The notes beneath the pieces were generated by a model. The model was given only the letters and a program-made list of their open reading frames with translations. It was not told the origin of the DNA and did no database searches. A program made the translations under genes and the position numbers. From positions 124,001-188,000 of the forward strand of contig NZ_CP096199.1 of the NCBI RefSeq assembly GCF_023195835.1: DNA of 64,000 nt. Reading direction: 5' to 3'. The first letter of the stretch is position 1, and every line of letters begins with the position of its first letter. Source of the stretch: Vibrio sinaloensis (GTDB lineage Bacteria; Pseudomonadota; Gammaproteobacteria; Enterobacterales; Vibrionaceae). Positions 36,374 to 45,131 of this stretch are shown piece by piece.

Positions 36374-37281
36374 ACATACTTCTTACAGGAGCGTCTGGTT
36401 TTATAGGGCGTCATGTAACGACTCGCTCGAGTATCAAAAGAGTCGTCGTTCGCTCTAGAACCGCTTCTAACACATCATCTCAGTTTGAGATTGATACCTT
36501 GAATGGCGCAACCAATTGGAATGGTGCGTTTTCTGGAATCGATGCCGTGATTCACCTTGCGGGATTGGCTCATAGCCATCGCTTCAGTGAGCAAGAGTAT
36601 CAGAGCGTCAATGTCGATGGGACATTGCATCTGGCTCAAGAGGCATTCAATGCTGGGGTAAGACGTTTCGTCTTTGTTAGCTCTATTGGTGTTAACGGCA
36701 CATCAACTGCGAATGAGCCTTTTACACCTGCATCCTTGCCTGCGCCTCACAATGAGTATGCACAATCCAAATACCGTGCAGAGCTCAAGCTGAAGCAATT
36801 GGCAGCTGAGACAGGCTTAGAGCTTGTTATTGTTCGTCCCACACTGGTTTATGGGCCAGGTGCTCCTGGCAATTTTGGTATGTTAACACAGTTAGTTAAA
36901 CGTGTTCCCATACTACCGTTTGGATGCGCCAACAATCGGCGTGATTTTATTGCTGTGCAGAATTTAGCTGACTTGTTGGTGGAATGTGCCAAGCACCCTA
37001 GTGCTGCGGGACATACTTTTTTGGCCTCTGATGGGAAGGCTATGTCGACCAAAGAGCTGACTAAAGCGATAGCAAACGGGGTAGGCTCCTCATTAATACA
37101 ACTTCCAGTTCCAGTGTTTATCATGAAAATATTGGGTAAAATAGTGAATAAATCCGCTATGATAGATCAACTTTATGGCAACCTCGAAGTTGACTCATCC
37201 CAATTGCAAAAAGTGCTTGATTGGGTGCCTTCTATGACAGTGAAACAAGTAATGCAATCATTTAATGAGAATAATCAATGA
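36370..37281 (+). CDS. UDP-4-keto-6-deoxy-GlcNAc 4-reductase-like SDR (WbpV-type)
   Basis: 303-residue short-chain dehydrogenase: ILLTGASGFIGRHVTTRS, VIHLAGLAHSHRFSEQEYQ, VSSIGVNGT and YAQSKYRAELKLKQL (catalytic Tyr-Lys), VIVRPTLVYGPGAPGNFGML. The HLAGLAH block is typical of the WbpV/WreQ group, which reduces the WbpM product to UDP-QuiNAc. Neighbours are the PglC-like initiating transferase (4-nt overlap) and the WbpM-like dehydratase, the usual partners. Likely product UDP-D-QuiNAc. Confidence 0.82.
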   Translation: MNILLTGASGFIGRHVTTRSSIKRVVVRSRTASNTSSQFEIDTLNGATNWNGAFSGIDAVIHLAGLAHSHRFSEQEYQSVNVDGTLHLAQEAFNAGVRRFVFVSSIGVNGTSTANEPFTPASLPAPHNEYAQSKYRAELKLKQLAAETGLELVIVRPTLVYGPGAPGNFGMLTQLVKRVPILPFGCANNRRDFIAVQNLADLLVECAKHPSAAGHTFLASDGKAMSTKELTKAIANGVGSSLIQLPVPVFIMKILGKIVNKSAMIDQLYGNLEVDSSQLQKVLDWVPSMTVKQVMQSFNENNQ

Positions 37282-37826
37282 TTCGTATAGTCGATTTTTG
37301 TGCAGCCTTCTTTGGCTTACTTTTTCTTTGGCCAGTCATGCTCATTGTGACTATTTTGGGGTGGTTCGACACAGGCTCCCCCATCTTTGTTCAAGAGCGT
37401 GTAGGGCGTAACAAAAAACCGTTCAAACTGATAAAGTTTCGCACCATGTCAGTTGAGACGAAATCGGTCGCAAGCCATTTGGCCAATAATGCTTCAATTA
37501 CCAAGTTGGGTGCTTTTTTGCGTAAAACCAAAATTGATGAACTTCCTCAATTGATCAATGTGGTGAAAGGAGAGATGAGCTTGGTCGGTCCTCGCCCAAA
37601 CTTGTTTAATCAAGAAGAGCTTATTAAAGAGCGGGACGAGCTTGGTGTGTATGATGTGCTACCTGGTATTACGGGCTTGGCACAGGTGCAAAATATCGAT
37701 ATGTCGACACCACAGTTATTGGCTAAAACTGATAAGCAAATGATCGATACGTTATCGCTAAGTAATTACTTTAAGTACATCTTTATGACTGTAACGGGCA
37801 GTGGCGCTGGTGATGCTGTGAAGTAG
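37278..37826 (+). CDS. Initiating sugar-1-phosphate transferase (short, PglC-like)
   Basis: 182 residues: a hydrophobic re-entrant N-terminal helix (about 8-32), GSPIFVQERVGRNKKPFKLIK, FRTM, then KTKIDELPQLINVVKGEMSL and GPRP, the complete signature of the small polyprenyl-phosphate hexose-1-phosphate transferases (PglC, WcaJ C-terminal part). It loads the first sugar-1-phosphate onto undecaprenyl phosphate at the inner membrane. With WbpV- and WbpM-like partners the first sugar is probably QuiNAc or a related N-acetyl-6-deoxyhexose. Overlaps the SDR gene by 4 nt. Confidence 0.92.
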   Translation: MIRIVDFCAAFFGLLFLWPVMLIVTILGWFDTGSPIFVQERVGRNKKPFKLIKFRTMSVETKSVASHLANNASITKLGAFLRKTKIDELPQLINVVKGEMSLVGPRPNLFNQEELIKERDELGVYDVLPGITGLAQVQNIDMSTPQLLAKTDKQMIDTLSLSNYFKYIFMTVTGSGAGDAVK

Positions 37827-37848
37827 CCAACTTCTTTGAGTATCAAGG

Positions 37849-39849
37849 ATGAACAAGATATCTAAGCGCCAGTACAATACAGGCGTTAGTTGTATAAAGA
37901 GTACCGAAATGGCTAGGCTGAATTTTATCTGGAATTTATCGCGCTTTAATAAACGCCTTATTAGCATCGCAATTGATGTGGTGTTTATTGTCTCTTCATT
38001 TTACGCTGCATACTGGGTGCGCATTGGTAGCGTGCAAGCATTTGGAGAGCCTCTAGCAATCTATGTGTTGTTTGGCACTCTGATTGTCACTATTTTTGCC
38101 TACTCCAAGTTAGGCCTGTACCGAGCCATTTTACGATACCTGACTTTCCATGCGTTGGCGGCGGTAAGTATTGGTACTGTCATTTCTGCTTCGGTCGTCG
38201 CTATTCTTGCTTTTTACTTTGATGCAGCAATACCTCGCTCGATCCCCATTATATATGGAGCATTTTTATGCTTGTTAAGTGGTGGTTCACGTTTGATCGT
38301 GCGAGTGCTTGTCAATCAAGCCAATAGCAAAGGCAAAAAGCGTGTCCTTATCTATGGTGCGGGTGCCGCTGGTCGGCAGTTAGCATTAGCACTACGTTCT
38401 TCCGAAACGCATAAAGTTGTTGGTTTTCTTGATGAAGATCCTACTCTCGACAATACCATTATCCTCGGTTTAAAAGTTAAAGGTGTTCACAAGGCGCAGC
38501 GCCAAGTTGAAAAGCATGATGTGAGCCAAATCTTGCTTGCCGTTCCCAGTGCCACAAGAGCAAAGCGGAAGCAGATTTTAGATTCTCTGGTACATCTTCC
38601 AGCAGAAGTACTTACTGTACCTGACATGAAAGATATCGTAGAGGGGCGAGCAAATATTGATGAACTAAAAGACGTCGCCATCGAAGATTTGTTGGGTCGA
38701 GATTCTGTCGCACCCCAGCAAGCTTTGATGGAAGCCAATATTAAAGGCAAAGTGGTGATGGTAACAGGGGCTGGTGGCTCAATTGGCTCTGAGTTATGTC
38801 GTCAAATTGTCAGGCAAAAACCTGCATCATTGGTTCTGTTTGAACTATCTGAATTCGGTTTGTACCAGATTGATCGTGAGCTCACTCAATTGATTCAAGA
38901 AGAAGGATTGAGTGTGGAAGTTGTTCCTCTACTGGGTTCAGTTCAACGTAATAATCGTCTTTCGACCACAATGAAGAGTTTTGCTGTGCAAACTGTATAT
39001 CACGCCGCTGCCTATAAGCATGTACCATTAGTCGAGTACAACGTGGTAGAAGGCGTGCGCAACAATGTGTTTGGTACTTACTATACTGCCAAGGCGGCGA
39101 TTGAAGCCGATGTGGAGTCCTTCGTGTTGATCTCGACAGACAAAGCCGTTCGTCCGACTAACGTCATGGGTACCACCAAGCGAATGGCAGAACTGGGTCT
39201 TCAGGCTCTCGCTGAACAAGAAAATGCCAAGGAGAAGGGAACACGTTTCTGCATGGTTCGTTTTGGTAATGTCTTAGGTTCCTCTGGTTCGGTGATCCCG
39301 CTTTTTAAAAAGCAAATCGCTAACGGTGGTCCGATCACGGTGACTCATCCCGACATCATTCGCTACTTTATGACCATCCCTGAAGCGGCTCAGTTAGTGA
39401 TCCAAGCGGGGGCTATGGGAAAAGGTGGTGATGTATTTGTTCTCGATATGGGAGAGCCGGTTAAAATTACTGATCTCGCTACTAATCTTATTCAACTGTC
39501 AGGGTTAGAAGTCAAAGATGAGAAGAACCCTTATGGCGACATCGAAATTGAGTTCTCGGGCCTTCGTCCCGGTGAGAAGCTATTTGAAGAGCTGTTAATT
39601 GGTGACAATGTTGGGGAAACGGCGCACTCTAGAATCATGACTGCTCATGAACGCTTTTTACCGTTGAATCACTATGTTGATCTATTGGATAGACTAGATA
39701 AAGCGTGCCACAATTTTGAGCACGATAAAATCAGAGAGTTGTTGCTAGAAGCACCAACGGACTTTAATCCAACCGATGGTATAGGTGACTTGGTTTGGCA
39801 GAAGCTTCACCAAGAAGATGCAGACGAATTGGTGGGTAACAGTCACTAA
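37849..39849 (+). CDS. wbpM: Membrane UDP-GlcNAc 4,6-dehydratase (WbpM/PglF-like)
   Basis: 666 residues from ATG 37849; homologues usually start nearer the second Met at 37909, so the first 20 residues may not be made. Four N-terminal membrane segments (about residues 38-155), a Rossmann-like domain (VLIYGAGAAGRQLALAL near 165), then the catalytic dehydratase domain: VMVTGAGGSIGSELCRQIV near 301, YHAAAYKHVPLVEYN and STDKAVRPTNVMGTTKRMAE. Makes UDP-4-keto-6-deoxy-GlcNAc. It is the last gene of the O-antigen operon and is the conserved 3-prime end in many such loci. G+C is higher than in the AT-rich wzx/wzy region. Confidence 0.92.
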   Translation: MNKISKRQYNTGVSCIKSTEMARLNFIWNLSRFNKRLISIAIDVVFIVSSFYAAYWVRIGSVQAFGEPLAIYVLFGTLIVTIFAYSKLGLYRAILRYLTFHALAAVSIGTVISASVVAILAFYFDAAIPRSIPIIYGAFLCLLSGGSRLIVRVLVNQANSKGKKRVLIYGAGAAGRQLALALRSSETHKVVGFLDEDPTLDNTIILGLKVKGVHKAQRQVEKHDVSQILLAVPSATRAKRKQILDSLVHLPAEVLTVPDMKDIVEGRANIDELKDVAIEDLLGRDSVAPQQALMEANIKGKVVMVTGAGGSIGSELCRQIVRQKPASLVLFELSEFGLYQIDRELTQLIQEEGLSVEVVPLLGSVQRNNRLSTTMKSFAVQTVYHAAAYKHVPLVEYNVVEGVRNNVFGTYYTAKAAIEADVESFVLISTDKAVRPTNVMGTTKRMAELGLQALAEQENAKEKGTRFCMVRFGNVLGSSGSVIPLFKKQIANGGPITVTHPDIIRYFMTIPEAAQLVIQAGAMGKGGDVFVLDMGEPVKITDLATNLIQLSGLEVKDEKNPYGDIEIEFSGLRPGEKLFEELLIGDNVGETAHSRIMTAHERFLPLNHYVDLLDRLDKACHNFEHDKIRELLLEAPTDFNPTDGIGDLVWQKLHQEDADELVGNSH

Positions 39850-39943
39850 TTATCAAAGAGATCCGATAGTGTCGATTCATTGATTACTGATACACAATCG
39901 ATTTGTGTTGCCAACGCCCTCAGTGCTCCGAAACTCTTTTTTC

Positions 39944-40783
39944 CTAAAATGGATACCAAAACAGTTGCGTTTCCTGATAACGCTTGAGGATTGCTAAGAG
40001 CACCACAATTGCAATAATGCTCAAGCAGATTTTGTCTACTCGCTTTAGAGGAGAGGCGCTGTACCAAGTTCGTGTCTTATGTCGTCCAAAACCGCGCAGC
40101 GTCATGACATTTGAAATCTCATCGGCGCGATCTAAGCTGGAAAAAACTAACGGTCCGAGAATCTTTGCCACATTTTTCATACGTTGAAACAAAGGCGTGT
40201 GCTTTGAAATATCCAGTCCTCTTGCTTGCTGAGCGTGCATGATATTAACAAAGTCATTTTTAACTTCTGGCAGGTAACGCAACGTCAAACTAACAGCGTA
40301 CGCGATTTTGTATGGCACGCCGATTCGATTGAGGCTGGCTGCAAACTCTGTCGGGTGTGTGGTGAACACAAAGACCAGCGCAATCGGAAACATACTGAAG
40401 TATTTAAGTGTCACGGTTCCCAGATAAAACAGGGTTTCTTGGGTTAACGTGTAATCGCCTGGTAGAGCCAACAGCTCAGTCGTTGAGCCTATATATACGC
40501 TGCCTTGCTGCGGGGCGAGTAAGAACATGAACAAGGCATTGAGCATCAGAACGCTCGCCGTCGCAATAATTAAGGGCTTGTAGACTGTAAAAGGAACTTG
40601 GGTCAGCTTTAATAAAAAGAGCCCGGAGAGTATTAGCACTGTTATGAGCCGTAAATCAAACGTTGTCAGAACAACGGTGACCCAAGCCATAAAAAGTGCG
40701 AATTTGGTAATGCCATTTAAAGCGTGCAATGGTGATTTCGTGTCGATGTAGTTGATGCCGAACTTCATTTTTGATGGATTCAT
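39944..40783 (-). CDS. ECF transporter transmembrane subunit (EcfT/CbiQ-like)
   Basis: 279 residues, five or so hydrophobic segments. A cytoplasmic helical region carries the two conserved Ala-Arg-Gly motifs of EcfT (QQARGLD near residue 187 and the later TLRGFGR), which couple to the ATPases. Overlaps the ATPase gene by 4 nt. Transcribed convergent to the O-antigen operon; 94 nt separate the two stop codons. Functions in the inner membrane with the fused ATPase and the S component encoded upstream. Confidence 0.88.
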   Translation of the reverse strand: MNPSKMKFGINYIDTKSPLHALNGITKFALFMAWVTVVLTTFDLRLITVLILSGLFLLKLTQVPFTVYKPLIIATASVLMLNALFMFLLAPQQGSVYIGSTTELLALPGDYTLTQETLFYLGTVTLKYFSMFPIALVFVFTTHPTEFAASLNRIGVPYKIAYAVSLTLRYLPEVKNDFVNIMHAQQARGLDISKHTPLFQRMKNVAKILGPLVFSSLDRADEISNVMTLRGFGRHKTRTWYSASPLKRVDKICLSIIAIVVLLAILKRYQETQLFWYPF

Positions 40784-42465
40784 GCTGCACGCATCTCCTG
40801 CTGGATAAAATACCGCATGAAGGCGTTTTTATCTTCAACGCCAAGATTTTCGGCAAGATCATATAAACTCGTGGTCGTGAGGTTGGCTTGCTCGAGCAGT
40901 TCTGGGTGAGTAAATACATCGGTCATCGGTGCGTCAGCAATAAGCTTGCTATCAGATATCACAATGGAGCGTTGAGTATGCTCAAGGACGAGATGCATAT
41001 CGTGAGAGATGATGAGCACAGTGATACCTAATTCTTGATTCAGCTTTCCGATGAAGTTGAGCATCGCTGTATAATTGCGATAGTCTTGTCCGGCCGTTGG
41101 TTCATCTAGGATCAGCAACTGCGGTTTCATTACCAGAATTGAAGCAATGGTGACACGTTTCTTCTGACCATAGCTCAATGCCTCGATAGGCCACTGGCGA
41201 TACTTACTTAGGCCGCATAGCTCTAACACTTCACTGACTTGGCTTTCAACCTTTTGCTCTGGTAATCCTTTGTTCCTAAGACCAAATGCCACTTCATCGA
41301 AAATCATGTGATGCGAGATCATATGATTTGGATTTTGCATCACAACACCGATATGTTGACTACGCTCGAAAATAGACAGTGAGTTGAGGTTTTTGCCTTG
41401 ATAGGTAATGTGCCCTGAATCGGGCTCTAGCACTCCCATGATCAGCTTTGTTAGCGTTGACTTGCCCGACCCATTTTTTCCTAGAATCGACACGCATTCG
41501 CCTTGTTTGATCTCAAAGCTTACCTTGTCAAGCGCGTTTCTTTCACCGTCATAAGAATAAGTTAAGTCTGATACTGATATCAGGCTTTCGTTTGAGAGAT
41601 TTAACGAAGAGTGTGGGCTATTCCAACCCCTAAAATAGGTTTTATACGAAGGCTTGCTTAGATTTTCTAAGGAAGCACCATGCGCCATATCAATCGGACA
41701 ACCAGCGGCTTTCAGTGCAGATAAGTAAAGCGGCTCACGAATACCGTGTTTGCTCAACAAAGAAGAGCTTAGCAATTGAGTAGGTGACATATCAGCAATA
41801 ATTTCACCGTGTTCCATCAGGATTATTCGGTCTACGTGCCGATGCAAAACGTCTTCAAGGCGATGCTCGATGATGATGATCGTTTTTCCAGTTTCTTTGT
41901 GTAGTTGGTCAATGATTTCAACTGTCTTGCGGCCAGTTTTAGGGTCTAGGGCTGCGAGGGGCTCATCGAAAAGCAGTGTATCTACCTCATCGACTAAAAT
42001 GCCGGCAAGAGAGACGCGCTGCTTCTGTCCCCCTGATAACTCGTGTGGCGAGGCATCGAGTAAATCAGCAAGGTCGACCATCTTGGCGGTCGACTGCACC
42101 AATGGATACATCTCAATATTTAAGGTTAATTGGTTCTCTAGAGCAAACGCGATGTCTTCACCAACGCTCAGGCCCACAAATTGACTGTCGGTGTCTTGTA
42201 AGACCGTGCCCACTTGTTCTGTGAAGTGATGAAGTTCAAGCTTAGAGGCGTCTCTGCCGTTGAGCTTTAGTTGGCCGGTGGATGTTCCTTTGATTGCGTG
42301 TGGGATTAGGCCATTTAGACACTGGCCAAGTGTAGACTTTCCGCTACCACTTGGCCCGATGATGACGATTTTCTCTCCTCTCTCTATCCTTAGATTGATA
42401 TGCTTAAGTGTAGGCTTATCCAGTGACTCATATCTAAAAGAGAAGTCAGAAAATTCGATAGTCAT
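40780..42465 (-). CDS. ECF transporter fused double ATPase
   Basis: 561 residues with two complete ABC ATPase domains. Domain 1: GPSGSGKSTL (Walker A, about 37-46), LSGGQKQR signature, TLLFDEPLAALD (Walker B). Domain 2, from about residue 295: GKNGSGKSTL, LSYGQKKR, LLILDEPTAGQD. The fusion replaces the separate EcfA and EcfA-prime pair. Starts 6 nt after the S-component gene. Drives uptake of a small vitamin-like or metal-related substrate; none is identifiable from this protein. Confidence 0.92.
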   Translation of the reverse strand: MTIEFSDFSFRYESLDKPTLKHINLRIERGEKIVIIGPSGSGKSTLGQCLNGLIPHAIKGTSTGQLKLNGRDASKLELHHFTEQVGTVLQDTDSQFVGLSVGEDIAFALENQLTLNIEMYPLVQSTAKMVDLADLLDASPHELSGGQKQRVSLAGILVDEVDTLLFDEPLAALDPKTGRKTVEIIDQLHKETGKTIIIIEHRLEDVLHRHVDRIILMEHGEIIADMSPTQLLSSSLLSKHGIREPLYLSALKAAGCPIDMAHGASLENLSKPSYKTYFRGWNSPHSSLNLSNESLISVSDLTYSYDGERNALDKVSFEIKQGECVSILGKNGSGKSTLTKLIMGVLEPDSGHITYQGKNLNSLSIFERSQHIGVVMQNPNHMISHHMIFDEVAFGLRNKGLPEQKVESQVSEVLELCGLSKYRQWPIEALSYGQKKRVTIASILVMKPQLLILDEPTAGQDYRNYTAMLNFIGKLNQELGITVLIISHDMHLVLEHTQRSIVISDSKLIADAPMTDVFTHPELLEQANLTTTSLYDLAENLGVEDKNAFMRYFIQQEMRAA

Positions 42466-42471
42466 TGTTGC

Positions 42472-43020
42472 TTATGCCTCAGATAGGTTTCGGCTCTGTT
42501 TATTACGTTTGGCGACTGACTTAAGAATAAAGTAACCGACAACAGAAATCAGGACAGTGTTACCCGCCGCGATAATCACGAGTTGAGTAAAGACTTTGGT
42601 AAAAGGTTCTGCATAAAGCACTGTATCCAAAAAGGCAGAGCATCCATAGCCCAAAACGTTACCAATCAAGGCCAGAACAATAAACAGGCCAAAGTCTTTA
42701 TTATTGAACTCTCCTGTGGCGATGCGCTGCTTGGTGAGCATTGGAAACAGGCCGATAATCATACCGACGATTCCTGAGCCAAGCACCCAAGTGAGCCATA
42801 CACCCCAACCGGCGAATAGGTCGGTCACCCAGTGACCAATAAACCCAATTAAAAAACCAACCAACGGTCCAAAAAGAACAGAGAAAAGAGCGAGGACCGC
42901 CATAGCAGGTTTTAGTGTGGTATTGGCAAAGACTGGTATACCAAACATAGGAAGCCCGCCAATTCCATAAAGCGCAGCTCCGATAGCAATAACAACCACC
43001 GTTTTAGCAGTTAAGTTCAT
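42472..43020 (-). CDS. ECF transporter S component, UPF0397-type membrane protein
   Basis: 182 residues, five to six membrane segments, matching the UPF0397 group: [20 protein letters not shown] at the start, [19 protein letters not shown] and a [20 protein letters not shown] middle. S components bind the substrate and dock on the EcfT-ATPase module encoded just downstream. Substrate of this group is not settled, and I see no riboswitch upstream to hint at it. ATAGATACTCC (reverse-strand GGAGTATCT) just before the ATG gives a good ribosome site. Confidence 0.87.
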   Translation of the reverse strand: MNLTAKTVVVIAIGAALYGIGGLPMFGIPVFANTTLKPAMAVLALFSVLFGPLVGFLIGFIGHWVTDLFAGWGVWLTWVLGSGIVGMIIGLFPMLTKQRIATGEFNNKDFGLFIVLALIGNVLGYGCSAFLDTVLYAEPFTKVFTQLVIIAAGNTVLISVVGYFILKSVAKRNKQSRNLSEA

Positions 43021-43444
43021 AGATACTCCTTATCTTTTAGGATAAATAATGCGTCTTTTAACATCTGTCGCCGTTGCAAGTATGCCAGTTGTTTTCAGCG
43101 CAGCATTATATACATACCAGCCTCAAATTGGAAAAGATAAGTCTAGATGGCCATATGCCCATTTGTTAATGAATGGTTATGGAAATGACATTAAACTGGA
43201 TCAGTTACGATGATGAATTTTTATACGTTTATTCTAAGCTTTTGTATCTTTGCAAAGGGTTCTCTCCTGCCTTGCAGGGTCTAGTCGAATAGTGGTGGGT
43301 CAATGAAGCATTTCTTTACTCTATGCACGTTGCTTCTATTTGTTTGAATTCTCGCCTCGCTCGCATTTCCTGTAGCTACCTAACTATTTTCCTCATAAAC
43401 CTAATATTTTCTTTATATTCATTTAGTTGATTATGGAGATTGGT
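43021..43444. other. 424-nt divergent intergenic region, ECF operon / rjg
   Basis: No gene or RNA recognised. It must hold the promoters of both flanking divergent operons. A short GC-rich palindrome CCTGCCTTGCAGG sits at 43267-43279, too small to call a riboswitch. AT-rich elsewhere; no heptad tract or REP-like unit is present. Confidence 0.5.
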
Positions 43445-44761
43445 ATGGAAGTGATTCATCGCGGCGGCAAGGATACGGTGACAGGTGCGTGTCATGAGCT
43501 GAGAGTTGGCCGCCAGAGTATCTTGCTCGATTGTGGGATGTTTCAAGGGCAAGATTCGCAGCCTCTTGAGGTAAAGTTCCCAGTTAAGCATATCCAAGCT
43601 CTGGTGGTGACTCATGCACATATTGACCATATAGGCCGGATTCCTTGGCTATTGGCTGCAGACTTTCAAGGGCCGATTTATTGCACACCAGCGACGGCAG
43701 AGTTATTGCCTCTGATGTTAGAAGATGGTCTAAAGTTGCAGCTTGGGCTCAATAAAGGTCAAAGGCATCGAGTATTAGAGCTGATTCGTAAGCGCATCAG
43801 GGCGGTGAATTACCAGCAATGGCTGCCGATAAAACTCAAGCAGGAGACTGTCTATATTAGGTTTAATCCAGCTGGGCATATACTTGGTTCAGCTTATGTT
43901 GAATTTAAGCAAAAGGATGGCCGTGTGACTGTATTCTCTGGAGATTTAGGGCCGAGAAATACCCCTCTTCTTCCCGACCCCGTTGCACCCCGCCGAGCCG
44001 ATACTCTGTTTATCGAATCTACCTATGGCAACAAAATACACCAGAGTGTCGCCGAGCGAAGTGAGTGTTTACTTGGCATTATTCAACGTTCGCTACAAGA
44101 TGGCGGCGCAATCATTATCCCCGCTTTTAGTGTCGGTCGAACTCAAGAGCTCCTGTTCGATATTGAGCAACTCATTCACAATCATCAAATCACCGCCAAG
44201 CTTCCAGTTATTTTAGACTCTCCGGTGGCAGCGAAGATCACGCGCTCTTATCGACGCTTTAAAAAGTTGTGGGGTAAAGAAGCCAAGCAAAGACTTGATG
44301 CACACAGACATCCACTTGCGTTTGAACAATGTATTACCGTTGTTGATCACCCAAGCCATAAAGCCTTGGTTAATCGTCTGGCGACGACTGGAGAGCCAGC
44401 GATTGTTGTGGCAGCGTCGGGGATGTGTCAGGGCGGGCGAGTAATGGCGTACCTCAAAGCCTTGCTACCTGATAAGCGCACCGACGTTATCTTTTCTGGT
44501 TATCAGGCGCAGGGGACTCTGGGGCATAAATTGCAGCAGGGTTGTAAGCAGATAGAAGTCGATGGTCAGTTGATTCAGGTGGAGGCGCAATTGCATACTA
44601 TGTCAGGTTATAGCGCCCATGCTGACCAGCAAGACTTAATAGAGTTTGTTGAGGGGATAGAGCATAAGCCTGAACGTATTCACCTTATTCATGGTGAGGC
44701 TGAGGCCAAGCGTGTCTTTGCCACTATGTTGGAGAAGCGAGGGTATCTGGTTAGATGCTGA
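43445..44761 (+). CDS. rjg: Metallo-beta-lactamase-fold RNA-processing-type exonuclease (Rjg)
   Basis: 438 residues from ATG 43445, six bases after GGAG; earlier in-frame TTG/ATG codons are at 43427 and 43433. Zinc-site motif THAHIDHIGRIP, later FNPAGHILGSAYVEF, VFSGDLGPRNTPLLPDP, a beta-CASP domain (PAFSVGRTQELLFDIE; AASGMCQGGRVMAYL) and a C-terminal SGYSAHADQQDLIEFV plus HLIHGEAEAKRVF. This is the CPSF73/KH-less ribonuclease family. In V. cholerae the homologue rjg marks the right border of the O-antigen region, consistent with its place here. Confidence 0.9.
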   Translation: MEVIHRGGKDTVTGACHELRVGRQSILLDCGMFQGQDSQPLEVKFPVKHIQALVVTHAHIDHIGRIPWLLAADFQGPIYCTPATAELLPLMLEDGLKLQLGLNKGQRHRVLELIRKRIRAVNYQQWLPIKLKQETVYIRFNPAGHILGSAYVEFKQKDGRVTVFSGDLGPRNTPLLPDPVAPRRADTLFIESTYGNKIHQSVAERSECLLGIIQRSLQDGGAIIIPAFSVGRTQELLFDIEQLIHNHQITAKLPVILDSPVAAKITRSYRRFKKLWGKEAKQRLDAHRHPLAFEQCITVVDHPSHKALVNRLATTGEPAIVVAASGMCQGGRVMAYLKALLPDKRTDVIFSGYQAQGTLGHKLQQGCKQIEVDGQLIQVEAQLHTMSGYSAHADQQDLIEFVEGIEHKPERIHLIHGEAEAKRVFATMLEKRGYLVRC

Positions 44762-44792
44762 ATCTAAGTTAGGCCTAGTAGTTATGGCAAAT

Positions 44793-45120
44793 AGATCCTG
44801 AATCACGCTCGTGCCTCGCTGTTCAGGATGACGAGAGCTATAGGTTTATGCGTCATTCCAGAAGCGAGAAACGGGTTATACGGCATCTGGTTTTTGATTG
44901 TGTGACTAGATCCTGAATCACGCTCGTGCCTCACTGTTCAGGATGACAAGGGTGAAAGTTTTCAGCGTCATTCCGGAAACGAGGTACGAGTTATCCGGAA
45001 TCTGGGTTTTGATTGTGTGTTGAGGAGATCCTGAATCACGCTTGTGCTCGCTGTTCAGGATGACTATGGGCTAAAGGTTAAGCGTCAGTCCGGAAGAGAG
45101 GAATGAGCTATTCTGAATCT
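44793..45120. repeat. Cluster of six REP-like units
   Basis: Between the stop codons of rjg and pssA there are alternating 40-bp and 37-bp units at 44793-44832, 44852-44888, 44908-44947, 44967-45003, 45026-45064 and 45084-45120. The 40-bp form runs from AGATCCTGAATCACGCTC to GTTCAGGATGAC; the 37-bp form starts GTCATTCCGGAAACGAGG and ends CCGGAATCT. Each carries its own terminal inverted repeat, and the two forms are reverse-complement relatives. They fill most of the 370-nt gap and could act as a bidirectional terminator. Confidence 0.92.
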
Positions 45121-45131
45121 GGCTGTATCCA

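Noticed and set aside
39846-40067. Small minus-strand ORF of 73 codons overlapping the EcfT gene
   Set aside because: Overlaps the 3-prime end of the EcfT gene in another frame, lacks a ribosome site and has no family look; treated as a shadow.
43021-43444. Riboswitch controlling the ECF operon
   Set aside because: Only a short CCTGCCTTGCAGG palindrome; no match to TPP, cobalamin, preQ1, FMN or glycine consensus that I can recognise.
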